Below are positions 11,194 through 21,039 of a stretch of DNA of 51,437 nt, in pieces. The position numbers and the translations under genes are program-made. Below the pieces are notes generated by a model that had not been told where the DNA came from, ran no database searches, and was given only the letters and a program-made list of their open reading frames with translations. The DNA comes from Glaciecola sp. HTCC2999 (GTDB lineage Bacteria; Pseudomonadota; Gammaproteobacteria; Enterobacterales; Alteromonadaceae). The stretch covers positions 1 to 51,437 of the forward strand of contig CATECQ010000021.1 in assembly GCA_949498985.1 (NCBI GenBank), read 5' to 3'. Position 1 is the stretch's first letter. The number at the start of each line of letters is the position of its first letter.

Positions 11194-13236
11194 TTAAGTC
11201 ACGATGCCACTGTGACGTAACAACGCATCTACTGAAGGTTCACGTCCTTTAAAATCAACAAACAAAGCCATCGGCTCTTTACTGCCACCCATTTGCAGTA
11301 TTTTTTCTAGGAAACGACGCCCGGTTGATATATCAAATATGCCATTTTCTTCGAAAGCCGCAAAAGCATCTGCAGATAATACTTCAGCCCATTTATAACT
11401 GTAATATCCAGCGGCATAACCACCGGCAAAAATGTGACCAAAACTGTTTTGAAAGCGATTGAATTCTGGCGGCGTGAGCACTGATATGGCATTTCTTACA
11501 TCATTTAAAAACGCTTGAACATCAACATTATCTGTCTGCATATGCAATGTGAAATCAAACAAACTAAACTCTATCTGACGGAGCATTTGCATCGCTGATT
11601 GGAAGTTTTTCGCTGCAAGCATCTTATCTAACAATGCCTTAGGTAAAGACTCTCCCGTATCAACATGGCCCGAAATAAATTGTAATGCCTCTGGTTGCCA
11701 ACACCAGTTTTCTAAAAACTGACTAGGTAATTCGACGGCATCCCAAGCCACACCATTAATACCCGATACCGCGGAGACTTCAATTTTTGTTAACATGTGG
11801 TGTAACCCGTGCCCAAACTCATGAAACAGGGTCACGACTTCATCGTGGGTGAAGCATGCTGGTTGACCATCTATTGGTCCTGAGAAATTACACGTTAAAT
11901 AGGCCACTGGGTGCTGTAAGCTACCATCGGTTCTTCGACGTTTCACGCGGCACTCGTCCATCCAAGCTCCACCACGCTTTTTAGCACGGGCATATAGATC
12001 TAAGTAAAAGCTGCCACAGTAATTCCCATCACTATCTGTTATATCAAAGAAACGTACATCTTGATGATAAGTATCCACATCCATACGTTCTTTAATAGTT
12101 AATCCAAAGAGACGTGATACCACCTCAAATAGACCTGGGACAACATGCGTCTCTGGAAAATAAGGACGCAACTCTTCGTCACTTATGGCGTACTTATCTT
12201 GCTTGAGTTTTTCTGAGTAATATCCAACATCCCAAGCTTGTAATTCAGTACGTCCATACTGCTCAGCAGCAAACGCCTTAACTTCCGCTAGATCTGCCTC
12301 TGCTTGAGGCCTAGATTGACGGGCTAGGTCATGTAAAAACGTTTTAACTTGGTCCGTAGACTCCGCCATTTTTGTGGCAATAGAACGCTGTGAATAATGC
12401 TCAAACCCTAATAAATTAGCGATCTTAGTCCGCAGTGATAAGGTTTCCTCAATTATCGCTGTATTATCAAATTCACCACCATTCGGGCCAATTTCTGAAG
12501 CACGTGTCACATACGCACGATACATCTCTTCTCGAAGCTCGCGATTATCTGCGTAGCTCATAATGGGTAAATAACTCGGTATATCTAACGTAAATAACCA
12601 ACCCGCTAAATTATGTTGCGTCGCTAGTTGAGCGGCTGCAGATTTGGCTGAGTCTGGTAAACCTGCCAACTGCTTTTCATCCGTAATATGTTTTTGAAAC
12701 GCCATCGTTGCATCGAGCAGGTGGTTTGAAAAGGTCGATGATAACTCAGACAGACGTGCTTGAATCTTACCATATTCCTCTTTTTTTTCAGCATCTAGCG
12801 CGATACCTGACAAAGTAAAATCACGCAGGGTATTAGTAATCATTTTTTGTTGCGCCATATCTAAATTTGCAAATTCATCTGATTCACTCAACGCTTGATA
12901 CAGCTTAAAAAGACCTTCATGTTGCCCTACCCAAGTGCCATATTCAGATAATAAAGGTAAGCAAGCATCATGGGCTTCGCGCCATTCATCATCGCTCACC
13001 ACAGAATTCATGTGCGATACCGGGGACCATAAATTACTTAACTGAGTATCTACCTCATCAATTTCTAAAAATACACTCGCGTAACTGGCATCTTGCTTTT
13101 CAACAACGTTGTCAATGACGGTTTTGCAGTCGCGGATAGCAGCAGTGATGACAGTAACAATATCGGAGGCATTAATAGCGGAGAAATTCGGTAAACCATC
13201 AGCAGAAAACCAATTCTCGGCAACAGAAGAAGACAT
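11194..13236 (-). CDS. prlC: Oligopeptidase A (M3 family metallopeptidase)
   Basis: Cytoplasmic zinc endopeptidase degrading oligopeptides, including cleaved signal peptides. 680 aa, the same length as E. coli PrlC. The zinc motif is in TLFHEFGHGLHHML (HExxH, around residue 470), and the downstream ELPSQFLENWCW carries the third ligand Glu. C-terminal HIFAGGYAAGYYSYKWAEVL is conserved. TAAGGAATATTT precedes the ATG. It is divergent from gor with a 260-nt gap. Confidence 0.96.
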   Translation of the reverse strand: MSSSVAENWFSADGLPNFSAINASDIVTVITAAIRDCKTVIDNVVEKQDASYASVFLEIDEVDTQLSNLWSPVSHMNSVVSDDEWREAHDACLPLLSEYGTWVGQHEGLFKLYQALSESDEFANLDMAQQKMITNTLRDFTLSGIALDAEKKEEYGKIQARLSELSSTFSNHLLDATMAFQKHITDEKQLAGLPDSAKSAAAQLATQHNLAGWLFTLDIPSYLPIMSYADNRELREEMYRAYVTRASEIGPNGGEFDNTAIIEETLSLRTKIANLLGFEHYSQRSIATKMAESTDQVKTFLHDLARQSRPQAEADLAEVKAFAAEQYGRTELQAWDVGYYSEKLKQDKYAISDEELRPYFPETHVVPGLFEVVSRLFGLTIKERMDVDTYHQDVRFFDITDSDGNYCGSFYLDLYARAKKRGGAWMDECRVKRRRTDGSLQHPVAYLTCNFSGPIDGQPACFTHDEVVTLFHEFGHGLHHMLTKIEVSAVSGINGVAWDAVELPSQFLENWCWQPEALQFISGHVDTGESLPKALLDKMLAAKNFQSAMQMLRQIEFSLFDFTLHMQTDNVDVQAFLNDVRNAISVLTPPEFNRFQNSFGHIFAGGYAAGYYSYKWAEVLSADAFAAFEENGIFDISTGRRFLEKILQMGGSKEPMALFVDFKGREPSVDALLRHSGIVT

Positions 13237-13259
13237 AAATATTCCTTAAATATGAAAAA

Positions 13260-13330
13260 TGCAAATTAATTGCTATTTTATCTATTTGAGGTTATTTCGG
13301 TAAAACTCAATCATAAATCTATAATTTGCA
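13260..13330. repeat. Inverted 9-mer in the prlC/gor gap
   Basis: TGCAAATTA (13260-13268) and TAATTTGCA (13322-13330) are exact reverse complements 53 bases apart, in the divergent gap. They may be paired operator sites or coincidence in AT-rich sequence; no regulator is indicated. Confidence 0.25.
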
Positions 13331-13496
13331 CATTTTAATCGTCTTGAAAGATGTCCAAATCAACTATTTTAGGTGAATACTCATTGGATTTTTTTACATT
13401 TTACGCCACACTAGCAAGCATGATTAGTAAATATTGATTTGAGTACATTTTCATTAATGGCTCCTATCTTCTGTATTAAAAAGATGAAGGATTTAT

Positions 13497-14846
13497 ATGC
13501 AATCGTTTGATTATATCTGTATTGGTGGTGGTAGTGGCGGTATTGCGTCAGCAAACCGTGCAGCTAAACATGGGAAAAATGTCGCTATCATTGAAGCTAA
13601 AGCTATTGGCGGTACTTGTGTGAATGTGGGCTGTGTTCCGAAAAAAGCCATGTGGTTTGGTGCGCAAGTTGCTGAAGCCATTCATCGTTATGCGCCTGAT
13701 TATGGCTTTGATGTCAACGTTAATGCATTTAATTGGGGAACATTAGTTGCCTCTCGCGATGCTTATATTGAACGTATTCACCAATCTTATGACCGGGTAT
13801 TGGGAAATAACGGTATTACCGTAATTAATGGATTTGCTAAATTTATTGCTAATAATGTGCTAGAAGTCAACGGTAAGCAATACACTGCACCGCATATCAG
13901 CATCGCTACTGGCGGCTATCCGCTCATTCCTAAGATAGAAGGAGGCGATTTAGGTATTACTTCTGATGGTTTTTTTGAATTAGCGGAGCAACCTAAGCGT
14001 GCTGTTGTCGTTGGTGCCGGTTACATCGGTGTTGAGCTTGCAGGCGTTTTACATTCATTAGGGACTGAAACTAAACTCGTTGTCCGAAAAGAAAAGCCAC
14101 TTCGCAACTTTGATGACACTATCAGTAATACATTGGTGGACATTATGTCAGAAGAAGGTCCTACCCTCATCAACCATGCCGAAGTAACCAAAATCGTCAA
14201 ACAAGCTGACGGGAGTTTAGTGGTTAATTTATCTAATGGTGATGACATCAACACTGATACCCTTATCTGGGCGATTGGTCGAGCACCAGCCAATGACAAC
14301 ATTGGTTTAGAACATACCGATGTAACCTTAAACGAACGTGGATATATCGTGGTGGATGAGTACCAAAATACCACGGCACAAGGGGTCTATGCCTTGGGCG
14401 ATAACATTGGCAAAATTGATTTAACCCCGGTAGCAGTAAAAGCCGGACGTCTATTATCAGAGCGTTTATTTAATAGTCAAATCCATGCCAAAATGGATTA
14501 CACTTTGATCCCGACAGTCGTGTTTTCACATCCACCGATTGGCACAATGGGCTTAACCGAAGCCGAGGCGATTGCTGAACATGGCCAAAACAACATCAAA
14601 GTCTATCATTCTAGTTTTGGCGCCATGTATACAGCCGTCACACGACATCGCCAAATCACGACGATGAAGTTGATTTGTGCAGGTGACAACGAAAAAGTTG
14701 TTGGAATTCACGGCATTGGGCATGGTATGGATGAAATTTTGCAAGGCTTTGGCGTCGCTTTAAAAATGGGCGCAACGAAAGCGGATTTTGATGCTTGTGT
14801 CGCCATTCATCCGACTAGCGGCGAAGAATTCGTGACTCTGACCTAA
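13497..14846 (+). CDS. gor: Glutathione-disulfide reductase
   Basis: NADPH-dependent flavoenzyme reducing GSSG to GSH in the cytoplasm. 449 aa (E. coli 450). The FAD-binding [14 protein letters not shown] is near the N-terminus, the redox-active disulfide is in [13 protein letters not shown] (residues ~38-50), NADPH-binding [11 protein letters not shown] is near 170, and the C-terminal active-site HPTSGEEF supplies the catalytic His. AAGGA sits 8 bases before the ATG. Divergent from prlC. Confidence 0.97.
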   Translation: MQSFDYICIGGGSGGIASANRAAKHGKNVAIIEAKAIGGTCVNVGCVPKKAMWFGAQVAEAIHRYAPDYGFDVNVNAFNWGTLVASRDAYIERIHQSYDRVLGNNGITVINGFAKFIANNVLEVNGKQYTAPHISIATGGYPLIPKIEGGDLGITSDGFFELAEQPKRAVVVGAGYIGVELAGVLHSLGTETKLVVRKEKPLRNFDDTISNTLVDIMSEEGPTLINHAEVTKIVKQADGSLVVNLSNGDDINTDTLIWAIGRAPANDNIGLEHTDVTLNERGYIVVDEYQNTTAQGVYALGDNIGKIDLTPVAVKAGRLLSERLFNSQIHAKMDYTLIPTVVFSHPPIGTMGLTEAEAIAEHGQNNIKVYHSSFGAMYTAVTRHRQITTMKLICAGDNEKVVGIHGIGHGMDEILQGFGVALKMGATKADFDACVAIHPTSGEEFVTLT

Positions 14847-14937
14847 TTGCCGCGTTGTGTCATTCAATGGGCAGTCTGTTGCTCATTCGATTGCACAGCG
14901 TTAGGTGCTCATCTGTGACTCCCAAACTACATTAGTG

Positions 14938-14943
14938 TATAAT
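14938..14943 (+). promoter_or_regulatory. Candidate -10 box for the amidohydrolase gene
   Basis: A perfect TATAAT 33 bases before the ATG at 14977. The region 17-18 bases upstream (TGTGAC) is a poor -35, so this is a tentative promoter. Confidence 0.4.
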
Positions 14944-14976
14944 TAAATGTGATTTTACTGCTATGGAATAATAACA

Positions 14977-17900
14977 ATGAATAATTCACCACAGCGTTAC
15001 CGTATCAATTTTTTAAGTAAAGTGCTGATACTGACCAGTGCATTACTGACACATACGGCATTCGCCTTAACGACTGACAATACCGACACCCCTGAAGTTG
15101 AGAATATTACTACAGAAAAACGTTTTGCAGATTGGGATGTATTAAACCCTGCATTTCCGTTAAACGAAATTAACATCAAAAGTAATGAGCTGACGTGGGC
15201 GAGTTTAGATGTCACTCCTAATGGTAAGCAGATCGTCTTTGATACACTAGGCGATATCTTTATTACCAGTATTGATGGCGGTGATGCCGCCCCACTGACC
15301 CAAGATTTTGCATGGAATATTCATCCAAACGTTAGCCCTGACGGCAAGCAAATTGCTTTTATTTCAGACCGAGATGGATTATCTAATGTCTGGGTGATGA
15401 ATATCGACGGAACTGAACTACGTCAAATCACTAAAGAAAAAAATAATATCATCCATTCTCCCAAGTGGAGTCCTGATGGTCAGTATATCTTAGTGACTAA
15501 GGGAATTATGTCTAGCCGAAGTATTCCTGCTGGCGAAATTTGGATGTACCACCACACTGGAGGTACTGGACTGGCAATTAAAAAGCGCGTCAATGGCCTT
15601 AAAGATCAAAAAAACATCGCTGATCCTGCTTTCTCACATGATGGTCGTTATATCTACTTCACGCAAGATATTACCGGCGGTTTCCGTTTTAGTTACAATC
15701 GTGATCCACTAAACTCTATTTTTGCAATCACGCGTATTGATCGTGAAACAGGAGAAGAAGAGCGTTTTATTTCAGGTACCGGCGGCGCTGTAGTCCCAAC
15801 GCCCTCTCCGGACGGCCGTTATGTTGCATTTATTCGCAGGATCCAAGATAAAACAGCACTATTTTTAAAAGATATACAAACAGGTGCTGAGCGTGCAATT
15901 TTCAATAACCTCGAACGTGATATGCAAGAAGGCTTTGGTAGCGAAGGTTATTTTAGTTATTTTGATTGGACGCCCGATAGTAACGAATTAGTATTTTGGA
16001 CTGCGGGTAAAATTCACCGTCTGACAATCAGTGACCAATCACTTAACTCTTTAGATATCAACTTAGATAGTAACCTCAAATATGCTGATGCTGTGCGGTT
16101 TGAAGTCGATGTTGCACCGGATAGCTTTGACACAAAAATGCTACGCTGGTCACAAAAATCACCTGATGGTCAAAAAGCATTGTTCCAGGCATTAGGTAAG
16201 CTCTATATTCGTGATTTAAAATCAGGTAAAACTAAGCGCCTGACTAAGCAAAATGAGCATGATGAATATTATCCACGTTATTCAAATGATGGGAAGTCTA
16301 TAGTTTATACTACATGGCATGACCAACAACTTGGTGCTGTCCGCATCGTGCCAGCCAAAGGCGGTAAAGGTAAAATTATTACCTCCCAACCGGGTCATTA
16401 TGTTGAACCTGCGTTCTCACCCAATGGTAAAAAAATTACATATCGTAAATTCACTGGAGGGTATTTACTCGACCCCACTTACTCTGTAGAGCCTGGGCTA
16501 TATGTATTGGATCTTGATACCAACACCTCAACACGTATCAGTAAACAAGGTATGCAACCGCATTTCTCTGGTCAAAATGACCGTGTTTATTTCACTGAAT
16601 ATGTCTCTGGTACGCCCTATAGTGAAACACAATTATCAAGTGTGAATTTAACCGGTGAAGATAAACGCACCCATCTATATGGTGCGGATAAAGTCAGTGA
16701 GTATCGACTATCACATGATAATAAATGGGTCGCATTTGTTTATCAATACAACACCTATGTGGTGCCATTTGTAGAAAATGGTCAGAAAATTACCATCAGC
16801 CCAACAATGACTTCCCTACCGGTCACCCAAATTTCGGCTCGTGCAGGTGAGTACTTAAACTGGGCTCCAGATAATAACAGCCTGACCTGGTTCCACGGGC
16901 CATATTTGTTTGAACAATCTTTGGCCGAAGCGTTTGCATTTGTGGAGGGTGGTAGTGAAGAAAACGCAGCTCCCATTACAGAAGGGTTAAAGCTGTCTTT
17001 CAAACAAAAGAGTCAAAAGGCAAAAGGATATACGGCAATTGTCGGTGGAAACGTAGTTACAATGCGCGATGCTGATGAAAAGCAAGAAGTTATCGAAAAT
17101 GGTATCGTGCTAATTAACGGTAACGTTATTGAAGCGGTTGGACCGATGAATGGTATTACGATACCTGAAGGTTCATTAGTCATCGATGCGCAAGGTAAAA
17201 CTGTTATTCCTGGCTTAGTGGATACCCATGACCATGGCTCTCAAGGTCGAAATGAGATCATCCCTCAACAAAACTGGTCTCAGTTTTCTAAACTAGCGTT
17301 TGGTGTCACCACCATTCATGATCCTTCAAATGATACGACTGAAATGTTCGCTGCGGCTGAATTACAACGCGCAGGGTTACGTATTGGTCCACGATTATAC
17401 TCTACTGGTACCATTTTATATGGTGCCGAGGGCTTAGGTTATAAAGCAATTATTAATGATTTTGAAGACGCTTACTTCCATGTACAACGTTTAAAAGACG
17501 TCGGTGCTATTTCGGTTAAATCCTATAATCAACCTCGCCGTGATCAACGTCAATGGGTACTTCAAGCGGCTCGTGAACTTGAAATGATGGTAGTGCCTGA
17601 AGGTGGCGGTAAATTACAGCAAAATTTATCTATGCTAGTGGATGGTCACACAGGACTAGAACATTCTCTTCCCATTGCCCGTGGTTATGCCGATCTTACA
17701 CAGCTATGGGGTGCCACTAAATTTGGTTATACGCCTACATTTGTTGTCTCTTATGGGGGATTGATGGGTGAAGAATATTGGTATGATCGTACTAATGTTT
17801 GGGAAAACGAGCGCCTATTGCGCTATACCCCACATACCATTTTAGATCGCCGCTCGATACGTCGCCCAACAGCACCTGATAATCAATACAACCATATTGA

Positions 17901-18345
17901 AGTTGCAACATACGCTAAAACATTGCGAGATAACGGCGTAGGGGTGCATATTGGTGCTCATGGGCAACGAGAAGGACTCGCTGCTCACTGGGAGCTATGG
18001 ATGATGGAACAAGGTGGTTTTACACCTTGGGAAGCATTACGTGGCGGAACGATAGATGGTGCTCGTCATTTAGGTATGGATAAGCAAATTGGCAGTATTG
18101 AAGTTGGCAAGATTGCCGATTTAGCGATTATTGACGGGGATGTCTTAGCTGACTTGAAACGCAGTGAATATGTGACGCATACGGTGATTAATGGGCGCGT
18201 ATTTGAAGCCGCAACAATGAAAGAATTAGGGACTGATAACGAGCCAGCTCCATTCTTCTTTGCTGATCAAAATAACCAGTTCTTGCCAGAGGCAACAAAA
18301 CGCCAAATCGATGCTAAAGCTGAAAAATATCACTGGGTACATTAA
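14977..18345 (+). CDS. Secreted TolB-like beta-propeller / amidohydrolase fusion
   Basis: 1122 aa. A signal peptide (VLILTSALLTHTAFA) is followed by many PD40/TolB-type propeller blades (residues ~60-670; repeated SPDGKQIAF / SPDGRYVAF patterns), then an amidohydrolase-superfamily domain (~690-1110). The domain shows GLVDTHDHG with H751 and H753, K848 (ISVKSYNQ), H896 (GLEHSLP), H991/H995 (HIGAHGQ) and the typical ending GSIEVGKIADLAIIDGD. These are plausible metal ligands for a TIM-barrel hydrolase. Such periplasmic propeller-hydrolases are known as imidazolonepropionase- or dipeptidase-like proteins, but the substrate cannot be read from sequence. It is a single gene between gor and a LuxR-type gene. 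Confidence 0.85.
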   Translation: MNNSPQRYRINFLSKVLILTSALLTHTAFALTTDNTDTPEVENITTEKRFADWDVLNPAFPLNEINIKSNELTWASLDVTPNGKQIVFDTLGDIFITSIDGGDAAPLTQDFAWNIHPNVSPDGKQIAFISDRDGLSNVWVMNIDGTELRQITKEKNNIIHSPKWSPDGQYILVTKGIMSSRSIPAGEIWMYHHTGGTGLAIKKRVNGLKDQKNIADPAFSHDGRYIYFTQDITGGFRFSYNRDPLNSIFAITRIDRETGEEERFISGTGGAVVPTPSPDGRYVAFIRRIQDKTALFLKDIQTGAERAIFNNLERDMQEGFGSEGYFSYFDWTPDSNELVFWTAGKIHRLTISDQSLNSLDINLDSNLKYADAVRFEVDVAPDSFDTKMLRWSQKSPDGQKALFQALGKLYIRDLKSGKTKRLTKQNEHDEYYPRYSNDGKSIVYTTWHDQQLGAVRIVPAKGGKGKIITSQPGHYVEPAFSPNGKKITYRKFTGGYLLDPTYSVEPGLYVLDLDTNTSTRISKQGMQPHFSGQNDRVYFTEYVSGTPYSETQLSSVNLTGEDKRTHLYGADKVSEYRLSHDNKWVAFVYQYNTYVVPFVENGQKITISPTMTSLPVTQISARAGEYLNWAPDNNSLTWFHGPYLFEQSLAEAFAFVEGGSEENAAPITEGLKLSFKQKSQKAKGYTAIVGGNVVTMRDADEKQEVIENGIVLINGNVIEAVGPMNGITIPEGSLVIDAQGKTVIPGLVDTHDHGSQGRNEIIPQQNWSQFSKLAFGVTTIHDPSNDTTEMFAAAELQRAGLRIGPRLYSTGTILYGAEGLGYKAIINDFEDAYFHVQRLKDVGAISVKSYNQPRRDQRQWVLQAARELEMMVVPEGGGKLQQNLSMLVDGHTGLEHSLPIARGYADLTQLWGATKFGYTPTFVVSYGGLMGEEYWYDRTNVWENERLLRYTPHTILDRRSIRRPTAPDNQYNHIEVATYAKTLRDNGVGVHIGAHGQREGLAAHWELWMMEQGGFTPWEALRGGTIDGARHLGMDKQIGSIEVGKIADLAIIDGDVLADLKRSEYVTHTVINGRVFEAATMKELGTDNEPAPFFFADQNNQFLPEATKRQIDAKAEKYHWVH

Positions 18346-18723
18346 GTCATATTTATCTAATATGAATAGCACGCATTGGACTTCTAACGAAGACACCAAT
18401 GCGTGTAATCCCAATCTTTAAAGAATGATTTATACAATCCTTTAGTCTAGTTTTTAAACCATCCCCCTTATCATCACCTAATTAAAAGTCATAATTATCA
18501 ATCAGATAGTTAAAAATCCAACTCACATTTATAATTATAAAAACAACATTTATGAAATTATATTGGCGAAATCTAATTTCTTATCTAACATTAATATTGT
18601 AAAAAGGATGTTGCAGGATTGATTTAATACTTTGTAAAAACACATAAAGTAATTAACCAGTTTATATGTTGTCACCTTTCTATTTAAATTTAATTCTACA
18701 TACTATTATAAAAAGGGAAATTT
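18346..18723. other. AT-rich intergenic region
   Basis: 378 bases without a gene. It holds a stem-loop close after the amidohydrolase (18370-18405) and must contain the promoter of the LuxR-type gene, but no convincing -35/-10 pair stands out. Base composition is notably AT-rich compared with the flanking genes. Confidence 0.6.
18370..18405 (+). terminator. Stem-loop downstream of the amidohydrolase gene
   Basis: CACGCATTGG (18370-18379) and CCAATGCGTG (18396-18405) form a perfect 10-bp stem, with an inner CTTC/GAAG mini-stem. It lies 24 nt after the stop. No T-run follows, so it may be a transcript 3'-end stabiliser or a weak terminator. Confidence 0.5.
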
Positions 18724-18957
18724 ATGCCAAGAGAGTTACACTGTTTATCGCCAAGAGAGTTTCAAGTTGCAAATCACATCACCAAAGGTATGACTAACCG
18801 AGATATCGGCGATAAGCTATTCATTAGTGAGAGAACCGTTAAGTTCCATGCTGCTAATATCTATAAGAAGCTTAATTTAAAAAATCGAGCTGGACTGATA
18901 TCAGGGTATGTGTCAGAAATGCAACGTATTGAAAAACTTAAAATCAGTATTCATTAA
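18724..18957 (+). CDS. Solo LuxR-type HTH transcriptional regulator
   Basis: 77 aa consisting almost only of a GerE/LuxR-type helix-turn-helix: LSPREFQVANHITKGMTNRDIGDKL, then ISERTVKFHAANIYKKLNLKNRAGL, the canonical four-helix DNA-binding domain. There is no receiver, autoinducer-binding or PAS domain and no upstream ORF that could encode one. AGGGAAATTT precedes the ATG, so the short form looks genuine and not a truncation. Likely a DNA-binding protein controlled by expression level or by heteromerisation; targets unknown. Followed by a hairpin terminator. Confidence 0.85.
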   Translation: MPRELHCLSPREFQVANHITKGMTNRDIGDKLFISERTVKFHAANIYKKLNLKNRAGLISGYVSEMQRIEKLKISIH

Positions 18958-18997
18958 ATTAATCATCTATTAACTGATAAAGATGATATTGATAAAT

Positions 18998-19043
18998 GGT
19001 GTGTTATCTCGATTACTAACGAATGTTGATAACACACCTTTAA
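18998..19043 (+). terminator. Terminator after the LuxR-type gene
   Basis: GGTGTGTTATC (18998-19008) pairs perfectly with GATAACACACC (19028-19038), followed by TTTAAATTT. It ends the LuxR-type gene and faces the convergent hslU stop at 19060, for which the reverse-strand T-run is weak. Confidence 0.65.
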
Positions 19044-19059
19044 ATTTAATAGCTTTAAA

Positions 19060-20388
19060 TTAAAGTATATATCGACTCAAATCCTCATTATCCACTAACA
19101 ACTCTAAATGACGGTTAACATAAGCTTCATCTACCTCAATGGCCTCACCATGCTTTTCAGAAGCATCATAAGAAATATCTTCCATCAAACGTTCCATTAC
19201 CGTGTGTAAGCGGCGTGCTCCAATATTCTCTGTCCGTTCGTTGACTTGCCATGCCGCCTCAGCGATTCGTTGAATACCCTTTTCAGTAAAGTTCACCGAG
19301 ACGCCTTCAGTCCCTAATAATGCGACATATTGCTCCGTTAATGACGCATGAGGTTCAGTTAAGATACGGACAAAATCCTGAACTTCTAATGCTTGAAGCT
19401 CGACACGAATAGGTAAGCGCCCCTGTAATTCAGGAATTAAATCCGATGGCTTACTCATTTGGAAAGCACCTGATGCAATGAACAAAATATGATCCGTTTT
19501 GACCATTCCATGCTTAGTCGAGACCGTTGAACCCTCTACTAAAGGAAGTAAATCACGCTGGACGCCCTCGCGAGAGACATCGGCACTCGAATTACCTTCG
19601 CGTTTACAAATCTTATCGATCTCATCAATAAACACAATGCCATTTTGCTCGAGTGACTCAATCGCGTCTTGCTTTAAATCTTCTTGATTAACTAACTTAG
19701 CCGCTTCTTCCTCAACTAAATATTTAAATGCTTCTTTAATGGGGAGTGTTTTCTTTTTTGATTGGTTACCCGATAAATTTTGAAACATACCCTGTAACTG
19801 ATTAGTCATGTCTTCCATACCTGGAGGAGCCATGATTTCAACACCTACTTGTGGTAGCGCAACATCAATTTCAATTTCTTTATCGTCTAACTGGCCTTCA
19901 CGAAGTTTTTTACGGAAGGTTTGACGAGTCGACTTATTATCTGTTTCTTGATTATCACCAAAAATATCTTTCGGAGGTGGGATTAATACATCTAATATAC
20001 GTTCCTCAGCAGCTTCTTCTGCGCGAAACTTGACCTTTTCAGTCGCCTGTTCTTTGGTCATCTTCACTGCAATATCGGTTAAATCTCGGATAATGGTTTC
20101 AACTTCTTTTCCTACGTAACCTACTTCAGTAAATTTAGTCGCTTCTACTTTAATGAAAGGGGCATTAGCTAGTTTAGCTAAACGACGAGCTATTTCAGTT
20201 TTACCTACCCCGGTAGGACCAATCATCAAGATATTCTTCGGTGTCACTTCTTGGCGTAAATCTGTTGGTAATTGCATTCTACGCCAGCGGTTTCTTAAGG
20301 CGATAGAAACTGCACGCTTTGCATCTTGCTGACCAATAATATGCGTGTCCAATTCATGGACAATTTCTCTAGGTGTCATAGCTGACAT
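19060..20388 (-). CDS. hslU: ATP-dependent protease ATPase subunit HslU
   Basis: AAA+ unfoldase of the HslUV (ClpYQ) protease, feeding substrates to HslV. 442 aa (E. coli 443). Walker [16 protein letters not shown] is near residue 57, the pore GYVGKE motif near 91, Walker [11 protein letters not shown] near 250, and the C-terminus ...DLSRYIL matches the peptide that docks into HslV. Located 27 nt after hslV and expected to be heat-shock induced through the promoter upstream of hslV. Confidence 0.98.
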   Translation of the reverse strand: MSAMTPREIVHELDTHIIGQQDAKRAVSIALRNRWRRMQLPTDLRQEVTPKNILMIGPTGVGKTEIARRLAKLANAPFIKVEATKFTEVGYVGKEVETIIRDLTDIAVKMTKEQATEKVKFRAEEAAEERILDVLIPPPKDIFGDNQETDNKSTRQTFRKKLREGQLDDKEIEIDVALPQVGVEIMAPPGMEDMTNQLQGMFQNLSGNQSKKKTLPIKEAFKYLVEEEAAKLVNQEDLKQDAIESLEQNGIVFIDEIDKICKREGNSSADVSREGVQRDLLPLVEGSTVSTKHGMVKTDHILFIASGAFQMSKPSDLIPELQGRLPIRVELQALEVQDFVRILTEPHASLTEQYVALLGTEGVSVNFTEKGIQRIAEAAWQVNERTENIGARRLHTVMERLMEDISYDASEKHGEAIEVDEAYVNRHLELLVDNEDLSRYIL

Positions 20389-20415
20389 ATATAATTCCTT
20401 TGCGCTGAATATGGA

Positions 20416-20940
20416 TTAGTAATCGAGAGTTTCGACTGTTTGCGAATGATTGGTATAAACGCAGATATCACCAGCAATGGTTAGTGATTTAGTCGCAATT
20501 TCTTGAGCTGATAATGCTGTATTATCCAATAATGCAGTCGCAGCAGATTGAGCAAATGGCCCACCTGAACCTATGGCAATTAAATCCTGTTCAGGCTGTA
20601 TGACATCACCATTACCGGTTATCACTAGTGATGCGGTGTGATCAGCAACGGCGAGTAATGCTTCTAATTTACGTAACATACGATCGGTACGCCAATCTTT
20701 AGCTAACTCTACCGCGGCTTTAGTTAAGTGCCCTTGGTGCATCTCTAATTTACTTTCAAAACGTTCAAAGAGTGTAAAGGCATCGGCAGTGCCACCGGCA
20801 AAACCCGCTAAGACTTTATCATGATATAAACGACGGACTTTTTTGGCATTGCCTTTCATTACCGTATTGCCCAATGAGACTTGCCCATCTCCGGCCATGA
20901 CGACTTGGTTACCACGTCGGACTGATACAATAGTAGTCAC
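20416..20940 (-). CDS. hslV: ATP-dependent protease peptidase subunit HslV
   Basis: Proteasome-beta-like Ntn hydrolase; after removal of the initiator Met, Thr2 (MTTIVSVRR) is the nucleophile. 174 aa (E. coli 176). [17 protein letters not shown] and [13 protein letters not shown] are conserved. The start codon is GTG with AAGGAA upstream at good spacing, as in E. coli hslV. Forms an operon with hslU and has a sigma-32-like promoter about 50 bases upstream. Confidence 0.98.
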   Translation of the reverse strand: MTTIVSVRRGNQVVMAGDGQVSLGNTVMKGNAKKVRRLYHDKVLAGFAGGTADAFTLFERFESKLEMHQGHLTKAAVELAKDWRTDRMLRKLEALLAVADHTASLVITGNGDVIQPEQDLIAIGSGGPFAQSAATALLDNTALSAQEIATKSLTIAGDICVYTNHSQTVETLDY

Positions 20941-20987
20941 AAAAATTCCTTATTCAATAACGCACGAAAATGTGCACAATAAGATCT

Positions 20988-21019
20988 ATGTGGGGCAATA
21001 ATTTCTAAAATTCAAGGGG
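20988..21019 (-). promoter_or_regulatory. Sigma-32 (heat-shock) promoter of hslVU
   Basis: On the minus strand, CCCCTTGAA (21011-21019) is followed, with 15 bases between CTTGAA and the next box, by CCCCACAT (20988-20995). This closely matches the sigma-32 consensus (CTTGAA, 13-17 bases, CCCCATnT) and lies about 50 bases before the hslV GTG. hslVU is a known sigma-32 target in E. coli, and rpoH is in this window. Confidence 0.8.
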
Positions 21020-21039
21020 ATGTATTGAAGGAAATCTAG

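Noticed and set aside
13343-13349. CTTGAAA as a sigma-32 -35 box near gor
   Set aside because: No CCCCAT-like -10 lies 13-17 bases downstream.
14021-14374. 117-codon minus-strand ORF inside gor
   Set aside because: Shadow of a highly conserved gene with no domain of its own.
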